From NCBI RefSeq assembly GCF_012524165.2, contig NZ_JABACJ020000014.1:1-64000 (forward strand): a DNA stretch of 64,000 bases. Direction: 5' to 3'. Numbering within the stretch: the first letter of the stretch is position 1; every line of letters starts with the position of its first letter. The position numbers and the translations under genes were made by a program. Shown here piece by piece: positions 16,002 to 24,936 of the stretch. The notes beneath the pieces are model-generated. The model was given only the letters and a program-made list of their open reading frames with translations. It was not told where the DNA came from and did not search any database. The DNA comes from Faecalicatena faecalis (GTDB taxonomy: Bacteria; Bacillota; Clostridia; Lachnospirales; Lachnospiraceae).

Positions 16002-16056
16002 CCTTACAAAAGATGTAATATGTTATAAAAACATCTTTTGTAAGGTTTTTTATTTT
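16002..16056 (+). terminator. Terminator-like hairpin overlapping the next gene's ribosome binding site
   Basis: CCTTACAAAAGATGT (16002-16016) pairs perfectly with ACATCTTTTGTAAGG (16031-16045), followed by TTTTTTATTTT and directly by the ATG of the second PBP gene at 16057. The only ribosome binding site candidate, TAAGG (16041-16045), is inside the 3' arm. The hairpin should therefore limit both readthrough and translation of the downstream PBP. Confidence 0.8.
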
Positions 16057-17829
16057 ATGAAGAACAAGACATATAATAAAAGGAAGATACTTGTTGTTTT
16101 TTTATGTGCCGCGGCTGTGCTTCTGACGTTGATAGGCAGACTGGTTTATCTGATGATCTTTGATGCGGAGTATTATCAGAAGAAAGCAGAATCCCTGCAT
16201 GAAAGGGAGCGGGCCATCAAAGCCGCAAGGGGAGAAATCGTGGACAGAAATGGGACAGTGCTGGCTACGAATAAGACGGTCTGCACGATCTCGGTGATCC
16301 ATAATCAGATCAAGGATCCAGAGCTGGTCATCCAGACACTTACAAAAGAATTGGAGCTGGATGAGGCTATTGTTAGGAAACGGGTGGAGAAGGTTTCCTC
16401 CATGGAAAAAGTAAAGACAAATGTCGAAAAGGAAGTGGGAGACCGGATTCGTAATTATAATCTGGCAGGCGTCAAGGTGGACGAGGACTTCAAACGTTAT
16501 TATCCATATAACGAAATTGCTTCAAAGGTCCTGGGATTTACCGGGGGTGATAATCAAGGAATCATAGGCCTGGAGGTAAAATACGAGGAATACCTCAAAG
16601 GAATCAATGGTACGATCCTGACAGTGACGGATGCCAGAGGAATCGAATTAGAGGGCATTGCGGAGGACAGAATCGAGCCTGTGGCAGGAAATACGCTCCA
16701 GGTAAGCTTGGACTATAATATCCAGTCCTTCTGCGAGCAGGCAGCATTGAAAGTAATGGAAGAAAAGCAGGCGGACAGTGTCTCGATTTTGCTAATGAAT
16801 CCCCAGAACGGTGAAATACTGGCAATGGTCAATGTACCGGAATTTAATTTGAACGAACCGTATATACTGAATACAGGAGTAGATTCGGACACGTTGACGG
16901 ATGAGGAATTGCAGAATCAATTGAATCAGATGTGGAGGAACGGCTGTATCAATGATACGTATGAACCGGGGTCTGTATTTAAGATCATTACGGCCTCCGC
17001 CTGCTTGGAGGAAGGCGTCGTTAAGCTGACTGATACTTTTTCCTGTCCGGGTTACCGGGTGGTGGAGGATCGGAAGATCAGGTGTCATAAGGTGGGAGGA
17101 CACGGTGCAGAGACATTTGTACAAGGAATCCAGAACTCCTGCAACCCGGTATTTATAGACATTGGGCTCAGACTTGGACCGGACCGCTTTTACGAGTATT
17201 TTAAGCAGTTTGGATTAATGAGCCTGACTAATGTGGACCTACCCGGAGAGGCCGGGACAATCATGCATAAGAAAGAAGATATTGGAACGGTAGAACTGGC
17301 GACCATGTCTTTTGGACAGTCCTTTCAGGTGACGCCGATTCAGATGGCGACGACGGTCAGCTCCCTGATCAATGGAGGAAGGAGAGTGACTCCTCATCTT
17401 GGAGTAGGAGTTCTGGATAAAGATGGGAACCAGATTGAGACCTTTCGATATAAGGAGAAGGATGGAATTGTTTCAGAGGATACTTCTGCCACAATGCGGA
17501 TGCTTTTGGAGAGCGTGGTATCCCAGGGCTCCGGTAAAAACGCTTATATCGAAGGCTATACGATTGGTGGAAAGACAGCGACCTCCCAGACACTTCCACG
17601 AAGTGCGAACAGATATATTTCTTCCTTCTTAGGGTTTGCCCCAGCGGAAAATCCACAGATACTGGGGATGGTGCTGATTCACGATCCGCAGGGCGTTTAT
17701 TATGGAGGAACCATTGCGGCACCTGTTCTTAAGAGTATATATGATAATGTACTTCCCTATCTGGGGATTGAAAAAACGGGGACAGTTTCTGAGAAGAACG
17801 AAGAGGGGCAGGAAGAGACGACCGAGTAA
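16057..17829 (+). CDS. Second class B penicillin-binding protein (SpoVD-like), with KTA in place of KTG
   Basis: 590 residues: membrane anchor at about 9-31, dimerisation domain with ARGEIVDRNGTVLA, transpeptidase domain with SVFK (Ser306), SCN (361-363), and GGKTATSQ where the usual KTG is KTA (506-508). The Gly-to-Ala change lies on the beta3 strand that lines the active site, so activity or beta-lactam affinity may differ. No PASTA domain. Two consecutive class B PBP genes before mraY resemble the pbpB-spoVD order of B. subtilis, so a sporulation-cortex role is likely (inference). Expression appears gated by the hairpin just upstream. Confidence 0.9.
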   Translation: MKNKTYNKRKILVVFLCAAAVLLTLIGRLVYLMIFDAEYYQKKAESLHERERAIKAARGEIVDRNGTVLATNKTVCTISVIHNQIKDPELVIQTLTKELELDEAIVRKRVEKVSSMEKVKTNVEKEVGDRIRNYNLAGVKVDEDFKRYYPYNEIASKVLGFTGGDNQGIIGLEVKYEEYLKGINGTILTVTDARGIELEGIAEDRIEPVAGNTLQVSLDYNIQSFCEQAALKVMEEKQADSVSILLMNPQNGEILAMVNVPEFNLNEPYILNTGVDSDTLTDEELQNQLNQMWRNGCINDTYEPGSVFKIITASACLEEGVVKLTDTFSCPGYRVVEDRKIRCHKVGGHGAETFVQGIQNSCNPVFIDIGLRLGPDRFYEYFKQFGLMSLTNVDLPGEAGTIMHKKEDIGTVELATMSFGQSFQVTPIQMATTVSSLINGGRRVTPHLGVGVLDKDGNQIETFRYKEKDGIVSEDTSATMRMLLESVVSQGSGKNAYIEGYTIGGKTATSQTLPRSANRYISSFLGFAPAENPQILGMVLIHDPQGVYYGGTIAAPVLKSIYDNVLPYLGIEKTGTVSEKNEEGQEETTE

Positions 17830-18034
17830 AGGGCAGGATTTTTTGTACTGCCCAGTGGAAATGAAGGGATGTATACCAGGTCGCTATCTGGGCAAAACAG
17901 GAGAGTTTTGGTTGAAAAACACAGGCTAATGCGGTATACTGAATGAGGTATTCTGCTCGACTGTGCCTTTAAGGCCGCAGAAATGATAAGAATAAGTAAA
18001 TTTTGCTTAACAAAAGAGATGAAGAGGTGGATGT

Positions 18035-18991
18035 ATGAGTTATCATGTAGTGATTCCGGTATTGATTTCATTTGCGCTTAGTTTGTTGATGGGACCAGTT
18101 GTAATACCGTTTCTTAGAAGACTGAAGATGGGACAGACGGAGAGGGAAGACGGCGTACAGTCCCACTTGAAGAAGGCAGGGACCCCGACCATGGGAGGCG
18201 TGATCATTCTCGGCAGTGTGGTGATCACTTCCTTATTTTACGTCAAAGACTACCCGAATATTATTCCGGTCTTATTTTTAACAATCGGCTTTGGCCTGAT
18301 TGGATTTTTGGATGATTATTTAAAAGTAGTCATGAAACGTTCTGATGGACTTTATCCGAAACAGAAGATGGCACTTCAGATTGTCGTCACAGCGATTTTT
18401 GCTTACTACATTATTAAGGTGGCAAAGATTCCGATGACCCTTCTGATTCCATTTTCTGGAGGGAAGTACTGGGATATTGGCTGGGTTGCGATTCCGCTTC
18501 TGTTTGTTGCAGTAATCGGAACAGTCAATGGCACGAATTTTACAGACGGTCTGGACGGACTGGCATCCAGCGTGACGGTTCTGGTGGCGACCTTCTTTAC
18601 TGTAGTTGCGATTGGAACGAAGAGCGGTGTAGAGCCGATCACCTGTGCGGTAGTTGGAGCACTGCTTGGTTTCCTTCTATTTAATGTATATCCTGCAAGT
18701 GTATTCATGGGAGACACAGGTTCCCTTGCCTTAGGAGGATTCGTAATCGGAACGGCATATATGATGCAGATGCCGTTATATGTAATTATTGTTGGATTGA
18801 TCTATTTGGTGGAGGTTGCTTCTGTTATGATTCAGGTCACCTATTTCAAGAAAACAGGAGGAAAGCGCTTCTTCAAGATGGCACCGATCCATCATCATTT
18901 TGAATTGTGCGGATGGTCTGAGACAAGAGTTGTTGCGGTGTTCTCTATTATAACAGCGATTCTCTGTCTGATTGCACTTATGGGGGTATAG
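18035..18991 (+). CDS. mraY: Phospho-N-acetylmuramoyl-pentapeptide transferase MraY
   Basis: 318 residues, about ten transmembrane helices. Family motifs: KKAGTPTMGG, FLDDYLKV with the catalytic Asp pair, NGTNFTDGLDGLA, and the C-terminal FFKMAPIHHHFEL loop with the metal/uridine-binding histidines. It moves phospho-MurNAc-pentapeptide from UDP to undecaprenyl phosphate, forming lipid I at the inner membrane face. GAAGAGGTGG precedes the start. murD begins 4 bases after its stop. No murE or murF lies between the PBP genes and mraY, unlike B. subtilis. Confidence 0.97.
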   Translation: MSYHVVIPVLISFALSLLMGPVVIPFLRRLKMGQTEREDGVQSHLKKAGTPTMGGVIILGSVVITSLFYVKDYPNIIPVLFLTIGFGLIGFLDDYLKVVMKRSDGLYPKQKMALQIVVTAIFAYYIIKVAKIPMTLLIPFSGGKYWDIGWVAIPLLFVAVIGTVNGTNFTDGLDGLASSVTVLVATFFTVVAIGTKSGVEPITCAVVGALLGFLLFNVYPASVFMGDTGSLALGGFVIGTAYMMQMPLYVIIVGLIYLVEVASVMIQVTYFKKTGGKRFFKMAPIHHHFELCGWSETRVVAVFSIITAILCLIALMGV

Positions 18992-18994
18992 GTT

Positions 18995-20362
18995 ATGGAA
19001 TTGTTAAATAAAAAAGTTCTTGTATTTGGTTCTGGCATCAGTGGCGTGGCAGCAAGCAGACTGCTGCTGGAAAAAGGAGCAGGAGTGATTCTTTATGATG
19101 GGAATACATCCTTAGATGCAGAGAAGATTCGCGGGGAGATTCTCTTGGGAGCACCTTGCGGGGCCGATATGCAGGTGGTATTAGGAGAGCTTCCTGATAC
19201 GATCCTGGATTCTCTAAGCCTGACCGTGATGAGCCCGGGCGTACCGACAGACCTTCCGGTCGTAGATCGGATGAGAGAAAAGGGAATCCCGATCTGGGGA
19301 GAAATTGAACTGGCATACGTATACGGCAAAGGGGATGTCCTGGCAATCACAGGTACGAATGGTAAGACGACCACCACGGCGCTGCTTGGAGAGATCATGA
19401 AGAATTATAGGGAAAGCACCTTTGTAGTAGGAAATATTGGGAATCCCTATACCAGCATAGCACTAAAGACAAGAGAGGATTCTGTGATTGTAGCAGAGAT
19501 GAGCAGTTTCCAGTTGGAGAGCATACATACATTCCGCCCGAGGGTGAGCGCGATGCTGAATATCACGCCGGATCATCTGAACCGTCACCATACAATGGAG
19601 GCTTATATCGGGGCAAAGCAGAATATTGCAAAGAATCAGACGGCAGAAGATACCTGTGTCCTGAACTTTGAGGATGAAGTGACCAGGAAATTTGGAGAAA
19701 ATCTAAGCGCACAGGTTCTATATTTCAGCAGTCAGCGTAAACTAGAGAAAGGTATCTATCTGGAGGATGGCAGGATCATGCTTTCTCTGGAGGGAGAACC
19801 AGTTGAAATCTGTCGTATCGATGAACTAAAGCTTTTGGGAACCCACAATCATGAAAATGTGATGGCAGCGGCAGCGATGGCAGCAGCCTATGGTGTTCCG
19901 ATGGAGATTATCCGCAGGACTGTCATGGAGTTCCAGGGAGTGGAGCATCGCATCGAATTTGTGGCAGAGAAAAATGGTGTCGCTTATTACAACGATTCAA
20001 AAGGAACGAATTCAGATGCCGCAATCAAAGGAATCCAGGCGATGAACCGTCCGACCTTACTGATTGGCGGCGGGTACGACAAAGATTCTTCCTATGAAGA
20101 GTGGATTGAAGCATTTGAAGGTAAGGTGAAGAAGCTGGTGCTTTTGGGAGCTACCAGAGAGAAGATAGATGAGACGGCCAGAAGACTAGGTTTCACAGAC
20201 ACGGTCCTGGTGGATACATTTGAAGAAGCCGTGGATGTCTGCGTCAAAAATGCAGTGCCGGGCGATGCAGTGCTTTTGTCACCTGCATGTGCAAGCTGGG
20301 GCATGTTTAAAAATTATGAAGAACGTGGAGATAAATTCAAAGAACTTGTAAATCAGTTATAA
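18995..20362 (+). CDS. murD: UDP-N-acetylmuramoylalanine--D-glutamate ligase MurD
   Basis: 455 residues, the usual three-domain Mur ligase. The N-terminal Rossmann fold starts KKVLVFGSGISGVAASRLL; the ATP P-loop GTNGKTTTT starts at residue 120; NITPDHLNRH and the C-terminal NDSKGTNSDAAIKG with LLSPACASWGMF are MurD-specific. It adds D-Glu to UDP-MurNAc-L-Ala in the cytoplasm. It lies between mraY and the SEDS gene, with 3- and 14-base gaps, clearly one operon. Confidence 0.97.
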   Translation: MELLNKKVLVFGSGISGVAASRLLLEKGAGVILYDGNTSLDAEKIRGEILLGAPCGADMQVVLGELPDTILDSLSLTVMSPGVPTDLPVVDRMREKGIPIWGEIELAYVYGKGDVLAITGTNGKTTTTALLGEIMKNYRESTFVVGNIGNPYTSIALKTREDSVIVAEMSSFQLESIHTFRPRVSAMLNITPDHLNRHHTMEAYIGAKQNIAKNQTAEDTCVLNFEDEVTRKFGENLSAQVLYFSSQRKLEKGIYLEDGRIMLSLEGEPVEICRIDELKLLGTHNHENVMAAAAMAAAYGVPMEIIRRTVMEFQGVEHRIEFVAEKNGVAYYNDSKGTNSDAAIKGIQAMNRPTLLIGGGYDKDSSYEEWIEAFEGKVKKLVLLGATREKIDETARRLGFTDTVLVDTFEEAVDVCVKNAVPGDAVLLSPACASWGMFKNYEERGDKFKELVNQL

Positions 20363-20376
20363 GGAGTGAATTTATA

Positions 20377-21462
20377 TTGGAACGTCCTGAGAAAAAGAAG
20401 CGGTATGATTACACACTGCTGATTGTGGTATTACTGCTGGTAATCATCGGCCTGGTCCTTTTGTACAGTACCAGCGCCTATAACGGACGGGTGAAATTTC
20501 ACGATTCTTTCTATTACCTGAGAAGACAGGGATTTGCAACTGCACTGGGAATTGCGGGGATGTTGATCGTGGCACAGATCGATTACCACAAATGGGTGCC
20601 GCTCGCGGCACTCGGTTATCTGACAGCCATCCTGTTATCGGTAGCGGTCATATTTATAGGAGATGAGTACAACGGGTCCAAAAGATGGCTTTCTTTGGGC
20701 CCGATTTCTTTTCAACCGTCAGAATTCGCAAAGGTGGCGATCATCCTGTTCTTGGCCTGTCTGGTGACAAAAAATGTGAAGCAGATGGGAAAATTCAGGA
20801 CTCTGGTGAAAGTCATGATTCCGGTGCTGCCGATTGTGGCACTGGTAGGGGCAAGCAATTTGAGCACAGCGATCATCATCTTAGGTATCGCAGTTGTTCT
20901 GATCTTTGTGGCAAGCCCAAAGTATGCCCAGTTCATATGGATGGGGGCGGCAGGAGTCGGTTTTATGGGAATCTTCCTGGCCCTGGAGAGCTATCGATTG
21001 GAACGACTTGCGATCTGGCGCAACCCAGAGAAGTTTGAGAAGGGCTATCAGACCCTTCAAGGCTTATATGCGATTGGATCCGGGGGCCTGTTCGGCAGGG
21101 GGCTTGGTGAAAGTGTGCAGAAGCTTGGATTTCTTCCAGAAGCACAGAATGACATGATATTTTCCATTATCTGTGAGGAATTGGGACTGGTGGGGGCGAG
21201 CCTGATTATTTTGCTTTTCCTGATCCTGATCTGGCGTTTCTTTGTGATTGCCACCCATGCGAAGGATCTTCTGGGAGCTCTGATCGCGGCGGGGGCAATG
21301 GCACATATGATGATCCAGGTGATTCTGAATATTGCAGTGGTGACCAACTCGATCCCTAATACGGGGATTACGCTTCCCTTTATCAGTTACGGGGGAACCT
21401 CAGTATTATTCCTGCTTTTGGAAATGGGGCTTGTATTGAGTGTTTCGAATCTGATAGAATAA
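20377..21462 (+). CDS. SEDS glycan polymerase FtsW/SpoVE
   Basis: 361 residues, about ten transmembrane helices, with LVLLYSTSAYNGRV, FQPSEFAKVAIILF, the loop YAIGSGGLFGRGLGESVQK, and the closing TGITLPFISYGGTS. It starts with TTG at 20377, six bases after an AAGGAGTG ribosome binding site; no ATG gives a better start. Its place after murD is that of spoVE/ftsW in Gram-positive dcw clusters, so it should polymerise septal or spore-cortex glycan with one of the two PBPs. murG, which normally follows, is absent here. Confidence 0.94.
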   Translation: MERPEKKKRYDYTLLIVVLLLVIIGLVLLYSTSAYNGRVKFHDSFYYLRRQGFATALGIAGMLIVAQIDYHKWVPLAALGYLTAILLSVAVIFIGDEYNGSKRWLSLGPISFQPSEFAKVAIILFLACLVTKNVKQMGKFRTLVKVMIPVLPIVALVGASNLSTAIIILGIAVVLIFVASPKYAQFIWMGAAGVGFMGIFLALESYRLERLAIWRNPEKFEKGYQTLQGLYAIGSGGLFGRGLGESVQKLGFLPEAQNDMIFSIICEELGLVGASLIILLFLILIWRFFVIATHAKDLLGALIAAGAMAHMMIQVILNIAVVTNSIPNTGITLPFISYGGTSVLFLLLEMGLVLSVSNLIE

Positions 21463-21498
21463 GGAAGGGGAAGATAAATGATGTAAGGAGGACTTTGG

Positions 21499-22632
21499 AT
21501 GAGACGCAGTAAAAAGACTGGAAAGCAGAGTCAGAGGCAGCATAAAAGTCAGAGCAGGAATCAGCGCAGGCGTGAAAAGTATGAAGAGTTCGACGATGAA
21601 GCATATATAAATGAAGTATTATATAAGGAAGGTTATCGTCCGCCCGAGAGAAAAAAGAAAAAGAGACAGGGAGTATTTCTGGGGCTTCTCACATTTGTTC
21701 TGGGAATCGTGATTCTGGTATTCGCCTTTCTGCTTTTATTCCATGTACAAAAGATAGAAGTAAAAGGCAATAAATACTGTACTGATAATGCGGTGATCAA
21801 CTGGTATCGGGAAGAAAAGTATGCGATGAATTCCGCATATGCGTGGTGGAAGTTCAATCATACAGATGTAGAGCAGCTTCCAGTAGTGGAATCCTCAAAG
21901 GTGACTTTAAAGGCGCCGTGGTCTATCAGGATAACGGTGAAGGAAAAAGAGATTACTGGTTACATAGATTACAAGGATCAGTATCTATACTTTGACAAGG
22001 ATGGAACGGCACTTTTAAAAACCTCAGAGAAACTAGACGGTGCCGCCTACATCGAGGGCATGAATATAGATGAATCTAAGGTGAAGCTGGGGAAGGTCCT
22101 TCCGGTATCTGATAAGAAGTTTTTTAAACGAATCGTAGAGATTTCACAGCTCCTTGTGAAATACAAGCTGAATCCAGACCGCGTTACCAGTTCTGGAAGT
22201 GAATTGAACCTCTATTTCGGGAAGGTAGAAGTGCTGCTGGGCAAATCTAATTATGAAGAGCGCCTGGCACAGGTATCACCAATCCTTGAGAAGCTGAAAG
22301 AAAAATACCCGGATAAAGAAGGAACACTGCATCTGGAGAACTTCGAGGTATCGGACAAGGCAATCCGGTTCGTACCAAAGTCGGCAGAAGATAAGGAGAA
22401 GGAAAAGGCAGAGGGAAAGAATGACAAAGATACTTCCCGGGACAGCGAGGGGCAGGAGAATCAAAGCGGTGATCCAGACGGCGGGACGGAAGCATCTGAT
22501 GGCTCGGACGGCAGTACACAAGATGCGGATGATACAAACGATGCGCAGACCGGAGATAGCCAGGACAGTGGATGGCAGGACGAGCAGAGCGGTATATCAG
22601 ACAGCGGCAGTCAGGATGACCAGGAGTGGTAA
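21499..22632 (+). CDS. ftsQ: Cell division protein FtsQ/DivIB
   Basis: 377 residues: basic cytoplasmic region (about 1-55), one membrane helix (about 57-78, FLGLLTFVLGIVILVFAFLL), an FtsQ-type POTRA domain (VQKIEVKGNKYCTDNAVINW and following), a beta domain to about residue 290, and an Asp/Ser/Gly/Gln-rich tail of about 85 residues that is probably disordered. It scaffolds FtsL and DivIC at the septum. AAGGAGG precedes its ATG. It follows the SEDS gene directly; ftsZ follows after 168 bases with its own promoter. Confidence 0.93.
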   Translation: MRRSKKTGKQSQRQHKSQSRNQRRREKYEEFDDEAYINEVLYKEGYRPPERKKKKRQGVFLGLLTFVLGIVILVFAFLLLFHVQKIEVKGNKYCTDNAVINWYREEKYAMNSAYAWWKFNHTDVEQLPVVESSKVTLKAPWSIRITVKEKEITGYIDYKDQYLYFDKDGTALLKTSEKLDGAAYIEGMNIDESKVKLGKVLPVSDKKFFKRIVEISQLLVKYKLNPDRVTSSGSELNLYFGKVEVLLGKSNYEERLAQVSPILEKLKEKYPDKEGTLHLENFEVSDKAIRFVPKSAEDKEKEKAEGKNDKDTSRDSEGQENQSGDPDGGTEASDGSDGSTQDADDTNDAQTGDSQDSGWQDEQSGISDSGSQDDQEW

Positions 22633-22693
22633 ATTGATCAATATAAAATGCGTATGAATTGAATAAAAAAAACAGAAAATAAATAAAAATCTA

Positions 22694-22722
22694 TTGATTA
22701 TTTACCGAAAAGACTATATTAT
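22694..22722 (+). promoter_or_regulatory. Sigma-A promoter of ftsZ
   Basis: TTGATT (22694-22699), 17 bases, TATTAT (22717-22722), about 80 bases before the ftsZ start. This allows ftsZ expression independent of the mraZ promoter. Confidence 0.6.
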
Positions 22723-22800
22723 ATACTTATTGAATTATATCGTTCAATCTCAAGGGATGTATAAAATAATATTAATAGGACGACGAAGGAGGAAATACTC

Positions 22801-24000
22801 TTGTTAGAAATTAAAACCAACGAATCAGAAGCAGCTGCAAGAATTATAGTTATCGGAGTCGGCGGCGGCGGTAATAACGCAGTGAACCGCATGATCGATG
22901 AGCAGATTGCAGGTGTAGAATTTATAGCAATCAATACAGATAAACAGGCACTCCAGTTATGTAAAGCACCAACCTTGATGCAGATTGGTGAGAAGCTTAC
23001 AAAGGGACTTGGTGCCGGAGCACAGCCGGAAGTAGGGGAGAAGGCTGCAGAAGAAAGTTCAGAGGAGATTTCAGCCGCATTAAAGGGTGCCGACATGGTA
23101 TTCGTTACCTGTGGTATGGGCGGTGGAACCGGAACAGGAGCAACTCCTGTCGTGGCTCGTATTGCCAAAGAACAGGGAGCACTGACTGTAGGCGTTGTCA
23201 CAAAGCCTTTCCGCTTTGAGTCAAGAACCCGTATGTCCAATGCTCTTGCAGGAATCGATAAATTAAAAGAGAACGTAGATACATTGATTGTCATCCCGAA
23301 TGACAAGCTTTTGGAGGTCGTTGACAGAAGGACAACCATGCCGGAGGCTTTAAAGAAAGCGGATGAAGTATTACAGCAGGGTATCCAGGGTATCACTGAC
23401 CTGATCAACGTACCATCTTTGATCAACCTGGACTTCGCAGATATCCAGACCGTTATGAAGGACAAGGGTATCGCCCACATCGGTATCGGTGCAGGACGCG
23501 GAGACGACAAGGCATTAGAGGCAGTAAAACAGGCTGTTGCCAGCCCGCTGCTTGAGACTACTATTCAGGGAGCATCCCATGTTATCATCAACATTTCTGG
23601 TGATATCACCCTTATGGATGCATCCGATGCAGCAGAATACGTACAGGAACTTGCCGGAGAGAACGCAAACATCATCTTTGGTGCTATGTACGATGACTCC
23701 AGATCAGATGAGGCGACAATCACCGTTATCGCTACCGGCTTACATAACGTAGGCGGAAGTTCTTCCAAGTTAAAAGCAAGACTGGAAGGACAGCAGAAGG
23801 TAGGCTCTATCCTCCCATCAGGAGATATGGTAAGCGGAAGGACTCAGATCGATCCTGAACAGCGCAGAGCTGCAGCAAGACCAGCAGGAGTTACAAGCAG
23901 ACCGGCAGGAGGCACAATGCCGACACTCGATCAGCCAAGAACACCTTCAAGCAAAGTAAAAGAACAGTCCATAAAGATCCCGGACTTCTTCAAGAAGTAA
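22801..24000 (+). CDS. ftsZ: Cell division tubulin homologue FtsZ
   Basis: 399 residues. GTP-binding segments: GGGGNN at 21-26 and the tubulin signature GGGTGTG at 107-113; [11 protein letters not shown] carries the T7-loop that completes the next subunit's GTPase site. A flexible linker from about residue 320 ends in KIPDFFKK, the conserved C-terminal peptide that binds membrane tethers. FtsA, the usual tether gene partner, is not encoded next to it. The start is TTG at 22801, 8 bases after AGGAGG. Downstream are two large structured non-coding elements, not another gene. Confidence 0.98.
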   Translation: MLEIKTNESEAAARIIVIGVGGGGNNAVNRMIDEQIAGVEFIAINTDKQALQLCKAPTLMQIGEKLTKGLGAGAQPEVGEKAAEESSEEISAALKGADMVFVTCGMGGGTGTGATPVVARIAKEQGALTVGVVTKPFRFESRTRMSNALAGIDKLKENVDTLIVIPNDKLLEVVDRRTTMPEALKKADEVLQQGIQGITDLINVPSLINLDFADIQTVMKDKGIAHIGIGAGRGDDKALEAVKQAVASPLLETTIQGASHVIINISGDITLMDASDAAEYVQELAGENANIIFGAMYDDSRSDEATITVIATGLHNVGGSSSKLKARLEGQQKVGSILPSGDMVSGRTQIDPEQRRAAARPAGVTSRPAGGTMPTLDQPRTPSSKVKEQSIKIPDFFKK

Positions 24001-24034
24001 GAGTGGAAATGAAAGTTTAAGGGCGAGTTGGGGC

Positions 24035-24330
24035 GCTGCGGAGGATTCAGCCGGAGTTTACGCTCGGCGGCCGTGTATGTCTTTTCAAAGACTGCCCCGT
24101 TTGCCTACGATCCATAAAAGAAAAAGAACGAAAAACAGAGGCACTAGCATATTTGCAGAGAAATCTTGATGATTTCTCCGCAAGTATGCTACAGAATTCC
24201 GTCGTTGAACGACGAATTCTGACCTCTGTTTTTCGTTCTTTTTCTTTAACGGATTGTACGGCTCACTCAAAAGTCTTTGAAAAGACATACACGGCCGCCG
24301 GTCGTAAACTCCGGCTGAATCCTCCGCAGC
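24035..24330 (-). other. Cloverleaf-like structured element B (inverted orientation)
   Basis: Outer arms 24035-24093 and 24272-24330 pair over about 50 of 59 bases; inner stem 24116-24141 with 24223-24247. At the apex are 24146-24190 and 24192-24221. Read on the minus strand these appear in the same order as in elements A, C, D and E: first a simple hairpin (CAGAATTC/GAATTCTG ends), then a two-part hairpin with upper stem GAGAAATC/GATTTCTC and loop ATCAA. Stem sequences share no obvious similarity with the other copies. It lies between ftsZ and spoIIGA; open frames through it are by-products of the arms. Confidence 0.78.
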
Positions 24331-24491
24331 TACGCGCAACATACCGGGATGAAATTTATTTCCCGGGCGGCTTACTGGCGGGGAAAGCGTACGAAACTGA
24401 CAGGGTGGATAGCTGATCATCCAGGAGTTTCCATCCGTCTTCCTCGTCCAAATTCCCCAGAGTGAGCTTTCCGGCCAATTGGAAGGACGCA

Positions 24492-24779
24492 GCCAGTCTG
24501 CAAGACCGCGGAAACCATGGGGAGGGGGCTGCCGTTTCTACAGGCATCTAAGCGAGTTTAGCAGCACTTAATAAGAAACCGCCGGATTTTGCCGATGGAA
24601 TTTGATTTTCCAAAATCAAATTCCAGGAATGGCTGAGCCGCGTTTGCATCAGGCAAACGGGGTGAATCCATTCCGTGCGGCAAAATTCGGCGGTTTGTTA
24701 TTTAGTGCTGTTTAATGAACGGTAAGCCTGAAGAAACGGCAGTCCCCTCCCCATGGTTTTCGTGGCCTTGCAGTCTGGC
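24492..24779 (+). other. Cloverleaf-like structured element C
   Basis: Outer arms 24492-24545 and 24726-24779; inner stem 24560-24594 with 24678-24713, including the asymmetric bulge (left ACTTAATAA, right TTATTTAGT). Hairpin 1 is 24596-24625 (14 perfect pairs). Hairpin 2 is 24626-24674: base stem GGAATGG/CCATTCC, internal loop CTGAG opposite TGAAT, upper stem CGTTTGC/GCAAACG, loop ATCAG. It follows element B after 161 bases in the opposite orientation. The 935-base ftsZ-spoIIGA gap otherwise holds only the spoIIGA promoter; I see no gene in it. Confidence 0.8.
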
Positions 24780-24814
24780 GGACCCCACCCCACCCGCCGC
24801 AACCCTCACTCTCA

Positions 24815-24882
24815 TTTTGTCGAAAGAATCTCTGGGTTTCTGTCAGTTTCTGACAAATTTTCAACGGTATTTTATTTATAAT
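24815..24882 (+). promoter_or_regulatory. Spo0A box and promoter of spoIIGA-sigE
   Basis: TTTTGTCGAAA at 24815-24825 is a consensus Spo0A box (TTTGTCGAA). TATAAT at 24877-24882 is a good -10, and TTTGTCAGA-like sequence on the minus strand near 24850-24860 may be a second box. In B. subtilis spoIIG is a Spo0A-phosphate-activated sigma-A promoter, and the arrangement here fits that. Confidence 0.7.
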
Positions 24883-24936
24883 GAATCTTGCTTGAGTGCC
24901 AAATCGATTTAGTACCAACGAGAAAGAGGGTGGAGC

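Noticed and set aside
24085..24920. Open frames between ftsZ and spoIIGA
   Set aside because: All are produced by the long arms of elements B and C; no start signals and no protein-like composition.
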